This document shows, one piece after another, positions 6,941-14,607 of a DNA stretch of 20,594 nucleotides (the stretch's first letter is position 1; every line of letters begins with the position of its first letter). The position numbers were made by a program, and so were the translations under genes. The notes under the pieces were generated by a model. The model searched no databases. It saw only the letters and a list, made by a program, of their open reading frames with translations, and had not been told where the DNA came from. The stretch covers positions 1 to 20,594 of the forward strand of contig CAYTCZ010000069.1 in the NCBI GenBank assembly GCA_964436315.1. Reading direction: 5' to 3'. Source of the stretch: CAYTCZ01 sp964436315. GTDB taxonomy: Bacteria > Actinomycetota > Thermoleophilia > Gaiellales > Gaiellaceae.

Positions 6941-6987
6941 ATGGTTGATCGGAAATTGTGGTGCCACGTGTTCCGATCAATCATCTA
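6938..6987. terminator. Long inverted repeat between convergent genes
   Basis: Two 17-nt arms (6938-6954 and 6971-6987) are complementary except at one position, with a 16-nt loop. The left arm includes the TAG stop of the kinase-like gene; the right arm ends 9 nt before the MFS stop codon. It is the strongest dyad in the window and well placed as a bidirectional terminator, though no T-run follows. Confidence 0.65.
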
Positions 6988-6996
6988 GGTCTGCCT

Positions 6997-8178
6997 CTAC
7001 CCAGAGATACCGCTCTCGCGGAGTCGCACCATCGAGAGGACGCCGAGTGCAGGCCCGATCGCAAGGAACGCGAACGCCCACTTCCACGTCAGCCAATCAA
7101 CCCAGATCGGTACGAGCCAAATCGTGATCACGGTGAGAGTGAACCCAAGAGCAAGCTGAAGTGTGAGCGCGGTGGCGACGTAGGCTTGATCGCCGACTTC
7201 TGTCACGACGGTCGAAAACTGCGCCGAGTCGCCGACCACCGTGAACCCCCAGACGAGTCCGATGAGCACGGGGATCCAGACCGGTCCGGCAGCGCTGAGA
7301 CCGATGACCACGGCGCACACACCCGAGATTGCCATGAGCACCGCATTCGTTCGGGCCCGACCCCAACGATCGCCTGCCACTCCCCCCGCCCAGCACCCGA
7401 GCGCGCCGATCCCGATCACGGCGAACGTCAGGTAGGCGGCTTCCGCAACGTCCGAGAAGATCTCGGCAGCGGCGAAAACGAAGAACCAAGCCCACACTGC
7501 GTACAGCTCCCACATGTGGCCGAAGTAGCCGAACGAGGCGAGACGCACGCCCCGATTCGAGAAAACCAGTCGAGCTTGATGAGGATCGAAGGTTGCCCTT
7601 GGGAAGGGGTATGGCCCATCCGGAACCGTGGCGGCGAGCAGACCGCCCGCCACCGTGAGCACTGAGGTAACGGCAACGACGAGCTCCCAGTCGAGCCCGC
7701 CCAGACCGTTCACGAGGTGCGGAACCGCGGAGCCGAGCGTGAGGGCGCCAACGAGAATCCCAAGCGCGGTCCCGCGTCCAATCCGATACCACGTGGACAT
7801 CAGCTTTAGTGCGGGCGGGTAGATCCCGGCGAGAAAGAATCCGGTGAGAAATCGCAGCGGGATCGCGATCTCGGGACCGTCGACCGCCAGAATTGCCGCG
7901 TTCGCTGCCGCCGCGCCCAATGCCCCTCCGACAATCACGCGCCGCGGCGGAACGACGTCCGCCAGATTCAGAACTGCCGAGACTAGTGCGCCGGCCACGA
8001 AGCCGAGCTGCACTGCGATCGTGAGCCAAGCCTTGGCGTTGTCCGAGAGTCCCCACTGCTCATCAAGCTGCGGAATGACCGCCGTTGCCGAGAACCATGT
8101 GGTCATCGACAGCACGAGTGCCGCCGCGAGCACGGCGAGCGCTCGGCTCCTAGCGCGGGCCGAATGGGCGTCGGTCAC
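6997..8178 (-). CDS. MFS transporter
   Basis: A 393-residue hydrophobic protein with about 12 predicted membrane segments, from ALAVLAAALVLSMTTWFSAT to FAFLAIGPALGVLSM. A GDRWGRARTN loop in the second half corresponds to the MFS A-like motif, and RFLTGFFLAGIYP to the fifth helix. The start is GTG at 8178, which overlaps the mutM stop (GTGA), so the two are translationally coupled. The family is related to MFS carriers annotated for nitrate/nitrite or cyanate, but no substrate residue allows a call. Confidence 0.88.
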   Translation of the reverse strand: MTDAHSARARSRALAVLAAALVLSMTTWFSATAVIPQLDEQWGLSDNAKAWLTIAVQLGFVAGALVSAVLNLADVVPPRRVIVGGALGAAAANAAILAVDGPEIAIPLRFLTGFFLAGIYPPALKLMSTWYRIGRGTALGILVGALTLGSAVPHLVNGLGGLDWELVVAVTSVLTVAGGLLAATVPDGPYPFPRATFDPHQARLVFSNRGVRLASFGYFGHMWELYAVWAWFFVFAAAEIFSDVAEAAYLTFAVIGIGALGCWAGGVAGDRWGRARTNAVLMAISGVCAVVIGLSAAGPVWIPVLIGLVWGFTVVGDSAQFSTVVTEVGDQAYVATALTLQLALGFTLTVITIWLVPIWVDWLTWKWAFAFLAIGPALGVLSMVRLRESGISG

Positions 8179-9002
8179 TTCAGAAGCCGGGAGAGGCGTC
8201 GATCTTTGAGTATTCGTCCGCCCGTTTGGCACTGCGGGCAGTAGTAGATCGTGTGTTCCTCGAAATCCACCCGCTCGATCGGGGTGGCGCACGCCGGGCA
8301 GGGCTCACCGAGACGGTTGTGAATTCGGTAGGCCTTCCTGTCCCCGGCCCCTCTTTCGCGGAGCGCGACGCCCTCGGTGAGTGTTTTCTCGATCGTCGTC
8401 GCAAGCCGCTCAATCTGCTCGGTATCGAGTTCAGTCGAGAGCGCGAAGGGAGACAGGCGTGCACGGTGCAAAATTTCGTTCGACCAGGCCCGTCCGATTC
8501 CGGCAAGCGCACGCTGATCGCGCAGCAGGGGATGGAGGCGCCGCGACTCCGACTCAAGGATCTCGGTGAGATCGGCGACCGAGAGACCGAGGGCCTCTGG
8601 GCCTAGGTGCTCGAGCTCTGCCTCGATCGCCTCTCGCGTGTACAGGCCGACACGTGCGCGCTTCTTCGACCCCGCCTCGGTGAGAATAAGCGAGGAGTCG
8701 TTGTCGAAGAGCAGGCGGAACGCTGGACGGTTGGGCTGCTTCGCCTCGGGCTCCCGCAGTCGGAGCCTGCCGGCAGACATCAAATGAATATGGAGCACGA
8801 GCTCCTCATCGATGGTGCGAAAGAGGAGGTTCTTGCCACGGCGTTCCGCGCCGCGAAATCGACGTCCTTCGAGAGCGGCGAGTGGTGGATCAAAGGTCTT
8901 GAGAGTGGCGACGTGAGCCGGACCCGCTTGTCGGATCGACGATGAGCTGACCGGCTCGTCGAGGGCTCGGCGCAGTGCCTCGACTTCGGGGAGTTCAGGC
9001 AT
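8175..9002 (-). CDS. mutM: Fpg/Nei family DNA glycosylase (formamidopyrimidine-DNA glycosylase)
   Basis: A 275-residue base-excision repair enzyme. It starts with MPELPEVE, giving the N-terminal proline nucleophile and catalytic Glu of the family. Lys57 lies in RRGKNLLF. A C-terminal zinc finger has cysteines at 235, 238, 255 and 258 (Cx2C-x16-Cx2C), followed by TGGRILKDRRLSRLLK. The segment that in MutM usually reads DxRRFG reads LTEAGSKKRARVGLY instead, so the void-filling residues differ. This points to a Fpg/Nei subgroup whose lesion preference (8-oxoguanine or oxidised pyrimidines) is not certain. ATG at 9002 is fixed by the required N-terminal Pro. Operon with the MFS gene, which overlaps its end by 4 nt. 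Confidence 0.9.
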   Translation of the reverse strand: MPELPEVEALRRALDEPVSSSSIRQAGPAHVATLKTFDPPLAALEGRRFRGAERRGKNLLFRTIDEELVLHIHLMSAGRLRLREPEAKQPNRPAFRLLFDNDSSLILTEAGSKKRARVGLYTREAIEAELEHLGPEALGLSVADLTEILESESRRLHPLLRDQRALAGIGRAWSNEILHRARLSPFALSTELDTEQIERLATTIEKTLTEGVALRERGAGDRKAYRIHNRLGEPCPACATPIERVDFEEHTIYYCPQCQTGGRILKDRRLSRLLK

Positions 9003-9415
9003 CCGTCTCGAGACCTCCAGTTCGTTCCGCCCGCGTCTTGGTCAGGACTTCGCTCCTCACATGACGCGCGTCTGGCCCGCCACACGCAGCCTACCCGGTC
9101 GAACTCAACCTAGAAACGCGTTCGCCATGCCGGCCGAAAGCTGTGGACAACCCTTGGCCAAACCGCCGCCGAAATCGGCCTACTAGCCGCTCCAGGAATA
9201 GCGAAAGATCTCGGAATCGCATGGTCAGATGCATTGAAGACGGCCTTGTGTCTTGCGCGAGAAATTTTCAAGTTTCCCCAATTGCCCTTCCGCTTCTGTG
9301 GAAGCTGTGTAAAAATCCGCGGCCTGCGCTGTGCCTGTGAGCCGGAGAAGCCCGACCGTGCCGGCTCTCTTCGTTCCAAACATGTTTTGTTACGAGTGAC
9401 GAGTGAGGCGACGTA
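9003..9415 (+). other. Leader region between mutM and rpoD, no convincing gene
   Basis: This 413-bp divergent interval should hold the mutM and rpoD promoters; none matches consensus well enough to call. One plus-strand reading frame stays open for about 100 codons from a TAG at about 9110 and ends TAA at 9414-9416, overlapping the rpoD ATG (TAATG). It contains FKFPQLPFRFCGSC and LRCACEPEK, a CxxC-x7-CxC pattern, but has no ATG or GTG start (only TTG at 9234) and a lower third-position GC than its neighbours. A single TGTGGACAA (9142-9150) equals an actinobacterial DnaA box. Confidence 0.4.
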
Positions 9416-10513
9416 ATGCTCACAGTTGACATCTCGCTGCCCGACATCGAGGAGCTTCACAAGCTGGTCCGAGATGGCCAGGAAAAGGGATTCCTCAACT
9501 ACGACGAGATTGCCTCAGGCCTCGAAGAGGTTGAGCTGACGAAAGAGCAGATCGAAGATTTCTACACCTACCTGATTGATCACGGAGTTGAGCTCGTCGC
9601 TGGAGTCGAGCACAAGACGCCGCCACACGAGCAACCTCCCGAGGCTGAAGAAGTGAAGGTTCCGAAGCTCGATCTAACGGTCGAGCCTTCGCTCGATTCA
9701 TTGCGTCTCTATCTCCGCGAGATCGGCAAAGTCCCGCTCCTCACGGCCGACCAAGAGGTCTATCTCGCGAAGCGGATCGAACGTGGAGACATGCTCGCGA
9801 AGAGACAGATGATCGAGGCGAATCTTCGTCTCGTTGTCTCGATCGCGAAGGGCTATCTCGGCCGTGGACTTTCGTTCCTCGATCTGATCCAGGAAGGATC
9901 GCTCGGCCTCATTCGAGCCGTCGAGAAGTTCGACTACCGCAAGGGCTACAAGTTCTCGACCTACGCTACATGGTGGATCCGCCAGGCTGTCACGCGCGCG
10001 ATCGCAGACAAGGCCCGGACGATCCGGATCCCGGTGCACATGGTCGAGAAGCTCAACAAGGTCGTCCATATCGAGCGGCAGCTCGTTCAGCGTCTCGGCC
10101 GGGAACCGCAACCTGAAGAGATCGCCACCGAGCTGGAAATGACAACGGAGGAAGTCAGGGAAATCCTCCGGATGGCCCAATTGCCCGTCTCGCTCGAAAA
10201 GCCGATCGGCGAGGAGGAGGAATCAGAGCTCGGCGATTTCGTCCAAGACGAACAAGCAGAATCGCCCTTCGATTCAGCGACGCTCAACCTTCGCAAGGAA
10301 GACATCGATCGGGCACTTGGTTCCCTCCCCGAGCGGGAGCGACGCGTGATCGAACTCCGATTCGGCCTCTGTGGCGAGCATCCTCGTACGCTGGAAGAGG
10401 TTGGCCGCGCTTTCGGAGTAACCCGTGAGCGGATCCGGCAAATCGAGAACAACACACTGAAGAAACTCGAAGGTTTGCCCGAAGCTCAGGGTTTGAAGGA
10501 CTGCGTCAACTAG
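9416..10513 (+). CDS. rpoD: Primary-type RNA polymerase sigma factor (sigma-70, RpoD/SigA)
   Basis: A 365-residue group 1/2 sigma factor. The N-terminus (HKLVRDGQEKGFLNYDEIAS) looks like sigma region 1.1. Region 1.2 is SLRLYLREIGKVPLLT. Regions 2.1-2.4 include MIEANLRLVVSIAKGYLGRG, FLDLIQEGSLGLIRAVEKFD and KFSTYATWWIRQAVTRAI. Region 3 is IRIPVHMVEKLNK. Region 4 holds LPERERRVIELRFGL and the helix-turn-helix RTLEEVGRAFGVTRERIRQIE. ATG at 9416 has GAGGCGACGTA upstream. The presence of region 1.1 favours the housekeeping sigma; a second paralogue elsewhere cannot be excluded. It is not next to dnaG here. Confidence 0.93.
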   Translation: MLTVDISLPDIEELHKLVRDGQEKGFLNYDEIASGLEEVELTKEQIEDFYTYLIDHGVELVAGVEHKTPPHEQPPEAEEVKVPKLDLTVEPSLDSLRLYLREIGKVPLLTADQEVYLAKRIERGDMLAKRQMIEANLRLVVSIAKGYLGRGLSFLDLIQEGSLGLIRAVEKFDYRKGYKFSTYATWWIRQAVTRAIADKARTIRIPVHMVEKLNKVVHIERQLVQRLGREPQPEEIATELEMTTEEVREILRMAQLPVSLEKPIGEEEESELGDFVQDEQAESPFDSATLNLRKEDIDRALGSLPERERRVIELRFGLCGEHPRTLEEVGRAFGVTRERIRQIENNTLKKLEGLPEAQGLKDCVN

Positions 10514-10560
10514 AGCTCGGGAAGATCCCTCGGGCCACTGGGGCGGCGCTGGCAAGGGAA

Positions 10561-10670
10561 GCGAGGTTGAGCCCCGAGGACAGTACGTCTAGGTACGGCC
10601 GAGGGGTGAAGCCGAAGGATCCTGCCGCCAGCGACGTCAGGCGGAGGGCGAAGCCGGGCTCTGCCCGGCG
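10561..10670 (+). repeat. GC-rich structured repeat, copy 1
   Basis: Downstream of rpoD on its strand. Positions 10614-10670 match the reverse complement of 11066-11122 at 47 of 57 positions without gaps. Shared blocks are GAAGGATC, GCCGC.AGCG.CGTCAGGC and GCGAAGCCGGGCT. The upstream halves also share GCGAGG and GAGCCC-GAGGA. Arms 10653-10659, 10663-10669 and 10680-10686 (GCCGGGC / GCCCGGC / GCCGGGC) allow two mutually exclusive hairpins, as in terminator-antiterminator switches. It may be a 3' structured RNA or a dispersed extragenic repeat. Confidence 0.7.
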
Positions 10671-10703
10671 GGAGCCCCTGCCGGGCAGTGGCGCGAGGGG
10701 GGG

Positions 10704-10931
10704 CTAGCCCGGGCTGTCGTAGGAGTAGAGGTCGTCGTCGAGATCGTTCGCGAGCAAGTTCAGCCGCTGAGAGAGCTTTGGATCGTCAGCGTGACGCATT
10801 CCTTCGAGGATCCGCAAGAGGCCCTCCTTCTCCTCCTTGGCGAGGACGAGTTCGCCTCCCGCGTCCAGCTTCTCCGAGAACCTGTAAGCGAGGGTCCAGT
10901 GGTCATTCGCGCGCAGACGCTCGACGAGCAT
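10704..10931 (-). CDS. Small hypothetical protein (75 aa)
   Basis: Not a family I recognise. The product is charged and mostly helical (MLVERLRANDHWTLAYRFSE, KEEKEGLLRILEGM, then an acidic tail ending in DLDDDLYSYDSPG). It has no signal peptide or membrane segment. The reading frame stays open upstream of the ATG at 10931 for about 34 codons back to a TAG but offers no ATG or GTG there, and no clear ribosome binding site precedes 10931, so the start is uncertain. It lies between two copies of the structured repeat, convergent with rpoD. Amino-acid composition looks protein-like rather than random. Confidence 0.55.
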   Translation of the reverse strand: MLVERLRANDHWTLAYRFSEKLDAGGELVLAKEEKEGLLRILEGMRHADDPKLSQRLNLLANDLDDDLYSYDSPG

Positions 10932-11065
10932 CGATGCGTCGTCCGATCCGATCTGACGGCTCCAGCCGCTTCCTCTTAGCAGTACCTCGCCGATGGCCGA
11001 CTCAGGGTAACTACAACCGCCGTTGACTCGTGTCTAATCCTCGCTTCCCTGGCCGGGCCCGCTCG

Positions 11066-11182
11066 CGCCTGGCGAAGCCCGGCTTCGCGGTCAGCCTGAC
11101 GACGCTCGCGGCGCGATCCTTCGTCCTCGGAGCTCGGTCGCACCTCAAACTTCCTGCCCGACGTTCCTCGGGCTCGCCTCGC
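11066..11182 (-). repeat. GC-rich structured repeat, copy 2
   Basis: Minus-oriented copy, about 90 nt after the stop of the methyltransferase gene. It shares the 57-nt block with copy 1 (47 matches) and carries a perfect 7-bp hairpin GCGAAGC / GCTTCGC (loop CGG). Upstream on the minus strand are GCGAGG, GAGCCCGAGGAA and GCTCCGAGGAC, the same order as in copy 1. The interval 10932-11272 otherwise holds no gene that I can support; the open frames across it are by-products of the high GC content. Confidence 0.7.
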
Positions 11183-11272
11183 GTGCGAACGCCGTCCCAG
11201 GGAACCGAGTGGATGCTGGCTACCGTACTGGCTTGCCGTCCAGCCGAGCCAGGCCCACCTCGGGCACGGGTC

Positions 11273-12061
11273 CTACCTGATCCAGCCGAGCAGTCGCGGG
11301 TGACCGTCGACCATCGGCGTGCTGTGGAGCTCGAAATCGAGGCCGTCGGTGAAAGAAGCCAGGCGGTCGATGGAGCCGCTCGAGAACTGCCAGAACACGA
11401 AGTTGTCACGCGCGTACACGTCGCCGGGCTCGGGCACGAGAATCGTGCCGCCGAGCGCTCCGCGATCGCCCTCGATTCCGTACGTCTCGAGGAGTATCTG
11501 GCCGCCGTCGGCGAGGCGACCGTGCAGAAGACGAAGGAGGCCGAGTGGGTTCTCAACCCGGTGGAGGAGTCCGAAACAGAAGATGAAGTCGAACGTCTCT
11601 TCGAGGGAGGACATCTCGAAGGCGTCGATCTTTCGATAGTCGACGTCCGAGTCACGCAGGCGATGGATTGCGCGGAACCCTTCCCCGCCCTGGAGCTCGA
11701 CGTGCCAGCGGTCCCTCACCCAATGGACGTACTGCTCGTTGTCGATCGCGACCACGCGGCTCGCGCCACGCGCCTCAGCGAGGTACGCGTAGAAACCGTC
11801 GAAGGTTCCGATGTCGAGAACGCTCTTTCCGGCAAACGAGTTTGGGATCGCGTCGAGTCGATAGCCATGGTCACGCGCCTTCCCGGGGGTGTAGAGGTGA
11901 TGAAGCTTGTTCAACGAGAAGGTGTGAAACCAGAGGGGAACTGCCGCAAGCGTTCGGCGCGCCTCGATCGGGTCTGCCTCGATTGGAACCTCGTCCGCAA
12001 GTTCCTCTTCCGAGGGCCATTCAGCGGGCACAGACGTCGCGGATTGCATCGGTTGACTCAT
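11273..12061 (-). CDS. Class I SAM-dependent methyltransferase, CmoB-like
   Basis: A 262-residue Rossmann-fold methyltransferase. The SAM-binding motif I is KSVLDIGTFDGFYAYLAEA (79-97), followed by the acidic motif II VVAIDNE. FDFIFCFGLLHRVENPLGLLRLL corresponds to motif IV and beyond. The preceding WFHTFSL and HGYRLDAIP and the GTFDGF glycine loop resemble the tRNA 5-carboxymethoxyuridine methyltransferase CmoB / DUF1698 group. CmoB normally needs CmoA to supply carboxy-SAM, and no cmoA is in the window, so a different substrate is possible. ATG at 12061 has AGGAGATGGG upstream. TTCACT and TTTAAT (18 nt apart, about 55-85 nt upstream of the start) form a possible promoter. Confidence 0.85.
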   Translation of the reverse strand: MSQPMQSATSVPAEWPSEEELADEVPIEADPIEARRTLAAVPLWFHTFSLNKLHHLYTPGKARDHGYRLDAIPNSFAGKSVLDIGTFDGFYAYLAEARGASRVVAIDNEQYVHWVRDRWHVELQGGEGFRAIHRLRDSDVDYRKIDAFEMSSLEETFDFIFCFGLLHRVENPLGLLRLLHGRLADGGQILLETYGIEGDRGALGGTILVPEPGDVYARDNFVFWQFSSGSIDRLASFTDGLDFELHSTPMVDGHPRLLGWIR

Positions 12062-12392
12062 CCCATCTCCTTACACCATTCCCCGCAGCTCCCAAGCGAA
12101 GAGCCACGGGGAAGGAGACGATTAAAACACCCCGGTCAGAGACCAGTGAATTTCATCTCAGCAGATTCACGTGAGCGTTTGCTATCCAGCGGGTGAACGG
12201 CTGCTCAAACGCCAGTAGAAATAGGCGCCCGGTCCGCTGGCACGAAACTAGCCAATTTGCAGGTACTTCTTCACGAAACAGGTTGTGTTGGCACACGGGT
12301 CGAACAAGACGAACAGCTGTTCGTAAACGCTTCTGGCTCGGTTCGAGAGCACCGCGTTCCCGCGCGACCTTGACACGTCCTCTCGGAGGAAC
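12062..12392 (-). other. 331-bp intergenic region upstream of the methyltransferase gene
   Basis: Holds the SOS-like palindrome at 12309-12324, a possible promoter about 55-85 nt before the methyltransferase start, and a short minus frame ending at 12248. That frame begins with a GTG at about 12352 and reads VLSNRARSVYEQLFVLFDPC then ANTTCFVKKYLQIG, 34 residues. It has no good ribosome site and I do not recognise it; it may be a gene tail or chance. No other gene is supported. Confidence 0.4.
12309..12324. promoter_or_regulatory. Perfect 16-bp palindrome resembling a LexA (SOS) box
   Basis: ACGAACAGCTGTTCGT is fully self-complementary and contains CGAAC-N4-GTTCG, the core of the gram-positive/actinobacterial LexA site (CGAACN4GTTCG). 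It lies about 250 bp upstream of the methyltransferase start with no other gene between. Identification rests on motif match only. Confidence 0.45.
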
Positions 12393-13406
12393 TCAGGCAG
12401 TGAGGTAGAGCGCTGGTTGGTCGGGGAGCTCGATGCGCTCGGCCCGGCCAGATTTGATCGACGCGAGCGCCGCATCAGCGGCCGCAACAGCGACGAATCC
12501 GTCCCAGGCGCTCGCGCCTGAGAAAGACTTCGATCCCGCCACGGCGGTCGAAAAAGCTCTGATCTCGTCGACGTATGCCCGCTCGAATCGCGCGAACCAG
12601 TCATCGGCCTTGATTGGCGACTCCGAGCACCCGGCCGGAAGGTGTTTGGCGGGAGCCATAGACGTTGTGACGAAGTTTGTTTCACCCACCACTTCCGCGA
12701 CGACGTCGTACCCGTAGCCGGCGGTCTGAAAGACCTCGAACAATCCGTAACAATTCCCCGTGAACTTTGCCTCCAGGAAGACAAGGTCGAGTGTCCCCGG
12801 GGCGAGCGCTGGAGATACGCGGCGACCAGTCGCCCTTATCTCGGTTATCTCCTCGTCGAGGAGCCATCGCGCCGCGTCGATGTCGTGCACGGCGCTCGCC
12901 GAGATTGCGAAGTTCGGTCCGTAGCCGGGCGGCAGCTCAGCCGTGCGGTGCACGCCCTTGACGGCAATCGGCCGGCCGATTTCGTTCTCGTCGAGCGCAG
13001 TCTTGACGGCCAGGTGGTACGGATCGAATCGCCGCATGAAGCCGAGTCCCACAAGACGGCGGCCGACCTCTTCCTCGCGTTTCACGATATCCCATGCAGC
13101 TTGCCGACTCCGGGCCATCGGCTTCTCGCAGAGCACCGGCTTCCCAAGGTTCACGCAGTTCATCGTGAAATCCGCGTGAGTCTCGTCCGGAGAGGCAATG
13201 ATCACCGCACCGACGTCGTCCCGCGCGATCAGATCAGGGGCGGCGTCGGCGATCGACGCTCCGACCTCGGCGGAGACTGCACGTGCCCGTGCGGCGTTCG
13301 GGTCAAACACGGCAGTGATCCGCGCCTGGGCGACTTCACGGTGGACAGTCGAGGCGTGTCGGGCCCCCATACCGCCGGCGCCGATGAGTCCGATCCCGAG
13401 ACTCAC
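12393..13406 (-). CDS. Gfo/Idh/MocA family oxidoreductase
   Basis: A 337-residue NAD(P)-dependent dehydrogenase. The N-terminal Rossmann domain has GAGGMGARHAS (9-19). The family EKP motif is at 94-96 (LCEKPMARS), and SAVHDIDAARWL (171-182) carries the His/Asp residues usual at the active site. Relatives act on inositol, glucose and other sugars or cyclitols (IolG, Idh), but no transporter or sugar-catabolic gene is adjacent, so the substrate is open. The start is GTG at 13406, with GACGG as a weak ribosome site. Length is normal for the family. Confidence 0.92.
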   Translation of the reverse strand: MSLGIGLIGAGGMGARHASTVHREVAQARITAVFDPNAARARAVSAEVGASIADAAPDLIARDDVGAVIIASPDETHADFTMNCVNLGKPVLCEKPMARSRQAAWDIVKREEEVGRRLVGLGFMRRFDPYHLAVKTALDENEIGRPIAVKGVHRTAELPPGYGPNFAISASAVHDIDAARWLLDEEITEIRATGRRVSPALAPGTLDLVFLEAKFTGNCYGLFEVFQTAGYGYDVVAEVVGETNFVTTSMAPAKHLPAGCSESPIKADDWFARFERAYVDEIRAFSTAVAGSKSFSGASAWDGFVAVAAADAALASIKSGRAERIELPDQPALYLTA

Positions 13407-13490
13407 CTACTACCGTCCAGCAGAATGGGAATCGAAACCCGAGAACTCACGCGGCGGGACGATAGCGATCTCTCCGCCGGCGCGGCCTGC

Positions 13491-14597
13491 TCAGCCTGTT
13501 GTTAGCTGGGGCGGGAGTTCGAAGTTCGGCGGGTTCCTAGGGTTCCGCGACCCGGAGCCTTCAAGCTGTTCACCTCGCGCAACCATCCACGCGAGGGGAT
13601 CGACTTCGAAGCCGGCGTCGGCCAGAAGGCGCAAGGCCTCGTCGAGTTGGGAGATCAGCGCCGCTTCGCTCAGTCTCGCCGCCGGTCTGCCCTGACTCAG
13701 CTCACGATCTCGGACGAGGAACAACGCATCGGAAAACGTCTGCAGAGCGCTTGTGAGAGCAGAATGCGCTCGGTCGAGATCGGAGCTGGGGGAGCCGATC
13801 TTCTCCAGGCGGTCTACCAGCCGTCGGAGCGCCGCCTCGGCGGCCAGCACCTGCTCTCGAAGTTCGAGTTCGTCGTCGGTACCGACTGTCACCCAGAGGC
13901 TCGCGTAGCGCTCGATCAAACCCTGTTCGGCTTCCCGGATCTCGGTGAAGTATTCATCGCGTTGGACTGCGGAGCGTTCGATCTGCGAACCTGCCCCTGT
14001 GCTCGACTCACCTCTCGAAACGAGCACGACCGCGCCGACGAGAAGCACCCCGCTCACGAGGATCGCAACTGAAACAGGGGAGCCACGTCCGGCCGGCTCG
14101 GGAGCATGCAACGGACGCGCGACCATTCGGACGACCGCGTACTCGACTGCGAGTGCGAGCAGGCTGAAGCTGATCGTCAGGAGCTCGAACCCTTGCCAGG
14201 GGCTGAAGACTGCGGCGTCGACGCCACCGAGGTTGAGGAGGAGAAACGAGCTGAGCCCCGCGGCCACAATCGAACCCGCGATCATTGCCGCTAACGCGCC
14301 TTCGAACGAGATGACAAGACCGGCCATGCGAGGGAGGAGTGCCCGCAGGACGAGCGCCGAGATAACGGCCGCCGTCAGGCCGAAAAGGATGACGACGCCG
14401 AGTCGGAACCGCTCGCTCGACTGCGTCGTCCCCGCGCTCTCCGCATAGACGACCTCTGCCCACTCGAAGCCGGTGAAGACCACCCCGGACGCAACGCCGA
14501 CGGCGATCCCACCCGCGAGTCCCGCGACGAATAACGCGAGCAGAATCCAGGCCGGGTGGGGTGGGGAGAGCGGCGCGACGGGGGAGCTCTCGTGCAC
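13491..14597 (-). CDS. Multi-pass membrane protein of unknown function
   Basis: 368 residues, no family recognised. About five membrane helices are visible: near 17-44 (WILLALFVAGLAGGIAVGVA), 64-88 (GVVILFGLTAAVISALVL), 90-121, 136-160 (LLTISFSLLALAVEYAVV) and 175-195 (VAILVSGVLLVGAVVLV). The remaining ~170 residues form a hydrophilic, helix-rich domain with many Glu, Arg and Leu (LREQVLAAEAALRRLVDRLEK, then LDRAHSALTSALQTFSDAL), probably a coiled coil. The start is GTG at 14597 with GGGGG 6 nt upstream, 10 nt after the lipoprotein stop, so the two form an operon. Confidence 0.8.
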   Translation of the reverse strand: MHESSPVAPLSPPHPAWILLALFVAGLAGGIAVGVASGVVFTGFEWAEVVYAESAGTTQSSERFRLGVVILFGLTAAVISALVLRALLPRMAGLVISFEGALAAMIAGSIVAAGLSSFLLLNLGGVDAAVFSPWQGFELLTISFSLLALAVEYAVVRMVARPLHAPEPAGRGSPVSVAILVSGVLLVGAVVLVSRGESSTGAGSQIERSAVQRDEYFTEIREAEQGLIERYASLWVTVGTDDELELREQVLAAEAALRRLVDRLEKIGSPSSDLDRAHSALTSALQTFSDALFLVRDRELSQGRPAARLSEAALISQLDEALRLLADAGFEVDPLAWMVARGEQLEGSGSRNPRNPPNFELPPQLTTG

Positions 14598-14607
14598 CGC
14601 GGGCCCC

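Noticed and set aside
9142..9150. DnaA-box sequence TGTGGACAA
   Set aside because: A single box without a cluster, AT-rich stretch, dnaA or dnaN. Not an origin.
11030..12196. 388-codon plus-strand frame across repeat copy 2 and antisense to the methyltransferase
   Set aside because: Its first part is the structured repeat and the rest is antisense to a gene with clear SAM motifs. No domain is visible.
12642..13505. Long plus-strand frame opposite the Gfo/Idh gene
   Set aside because: Antisense shadow with low-complexity charged sequence. The minus-strand gene has the EKP and Rossmann motifs.
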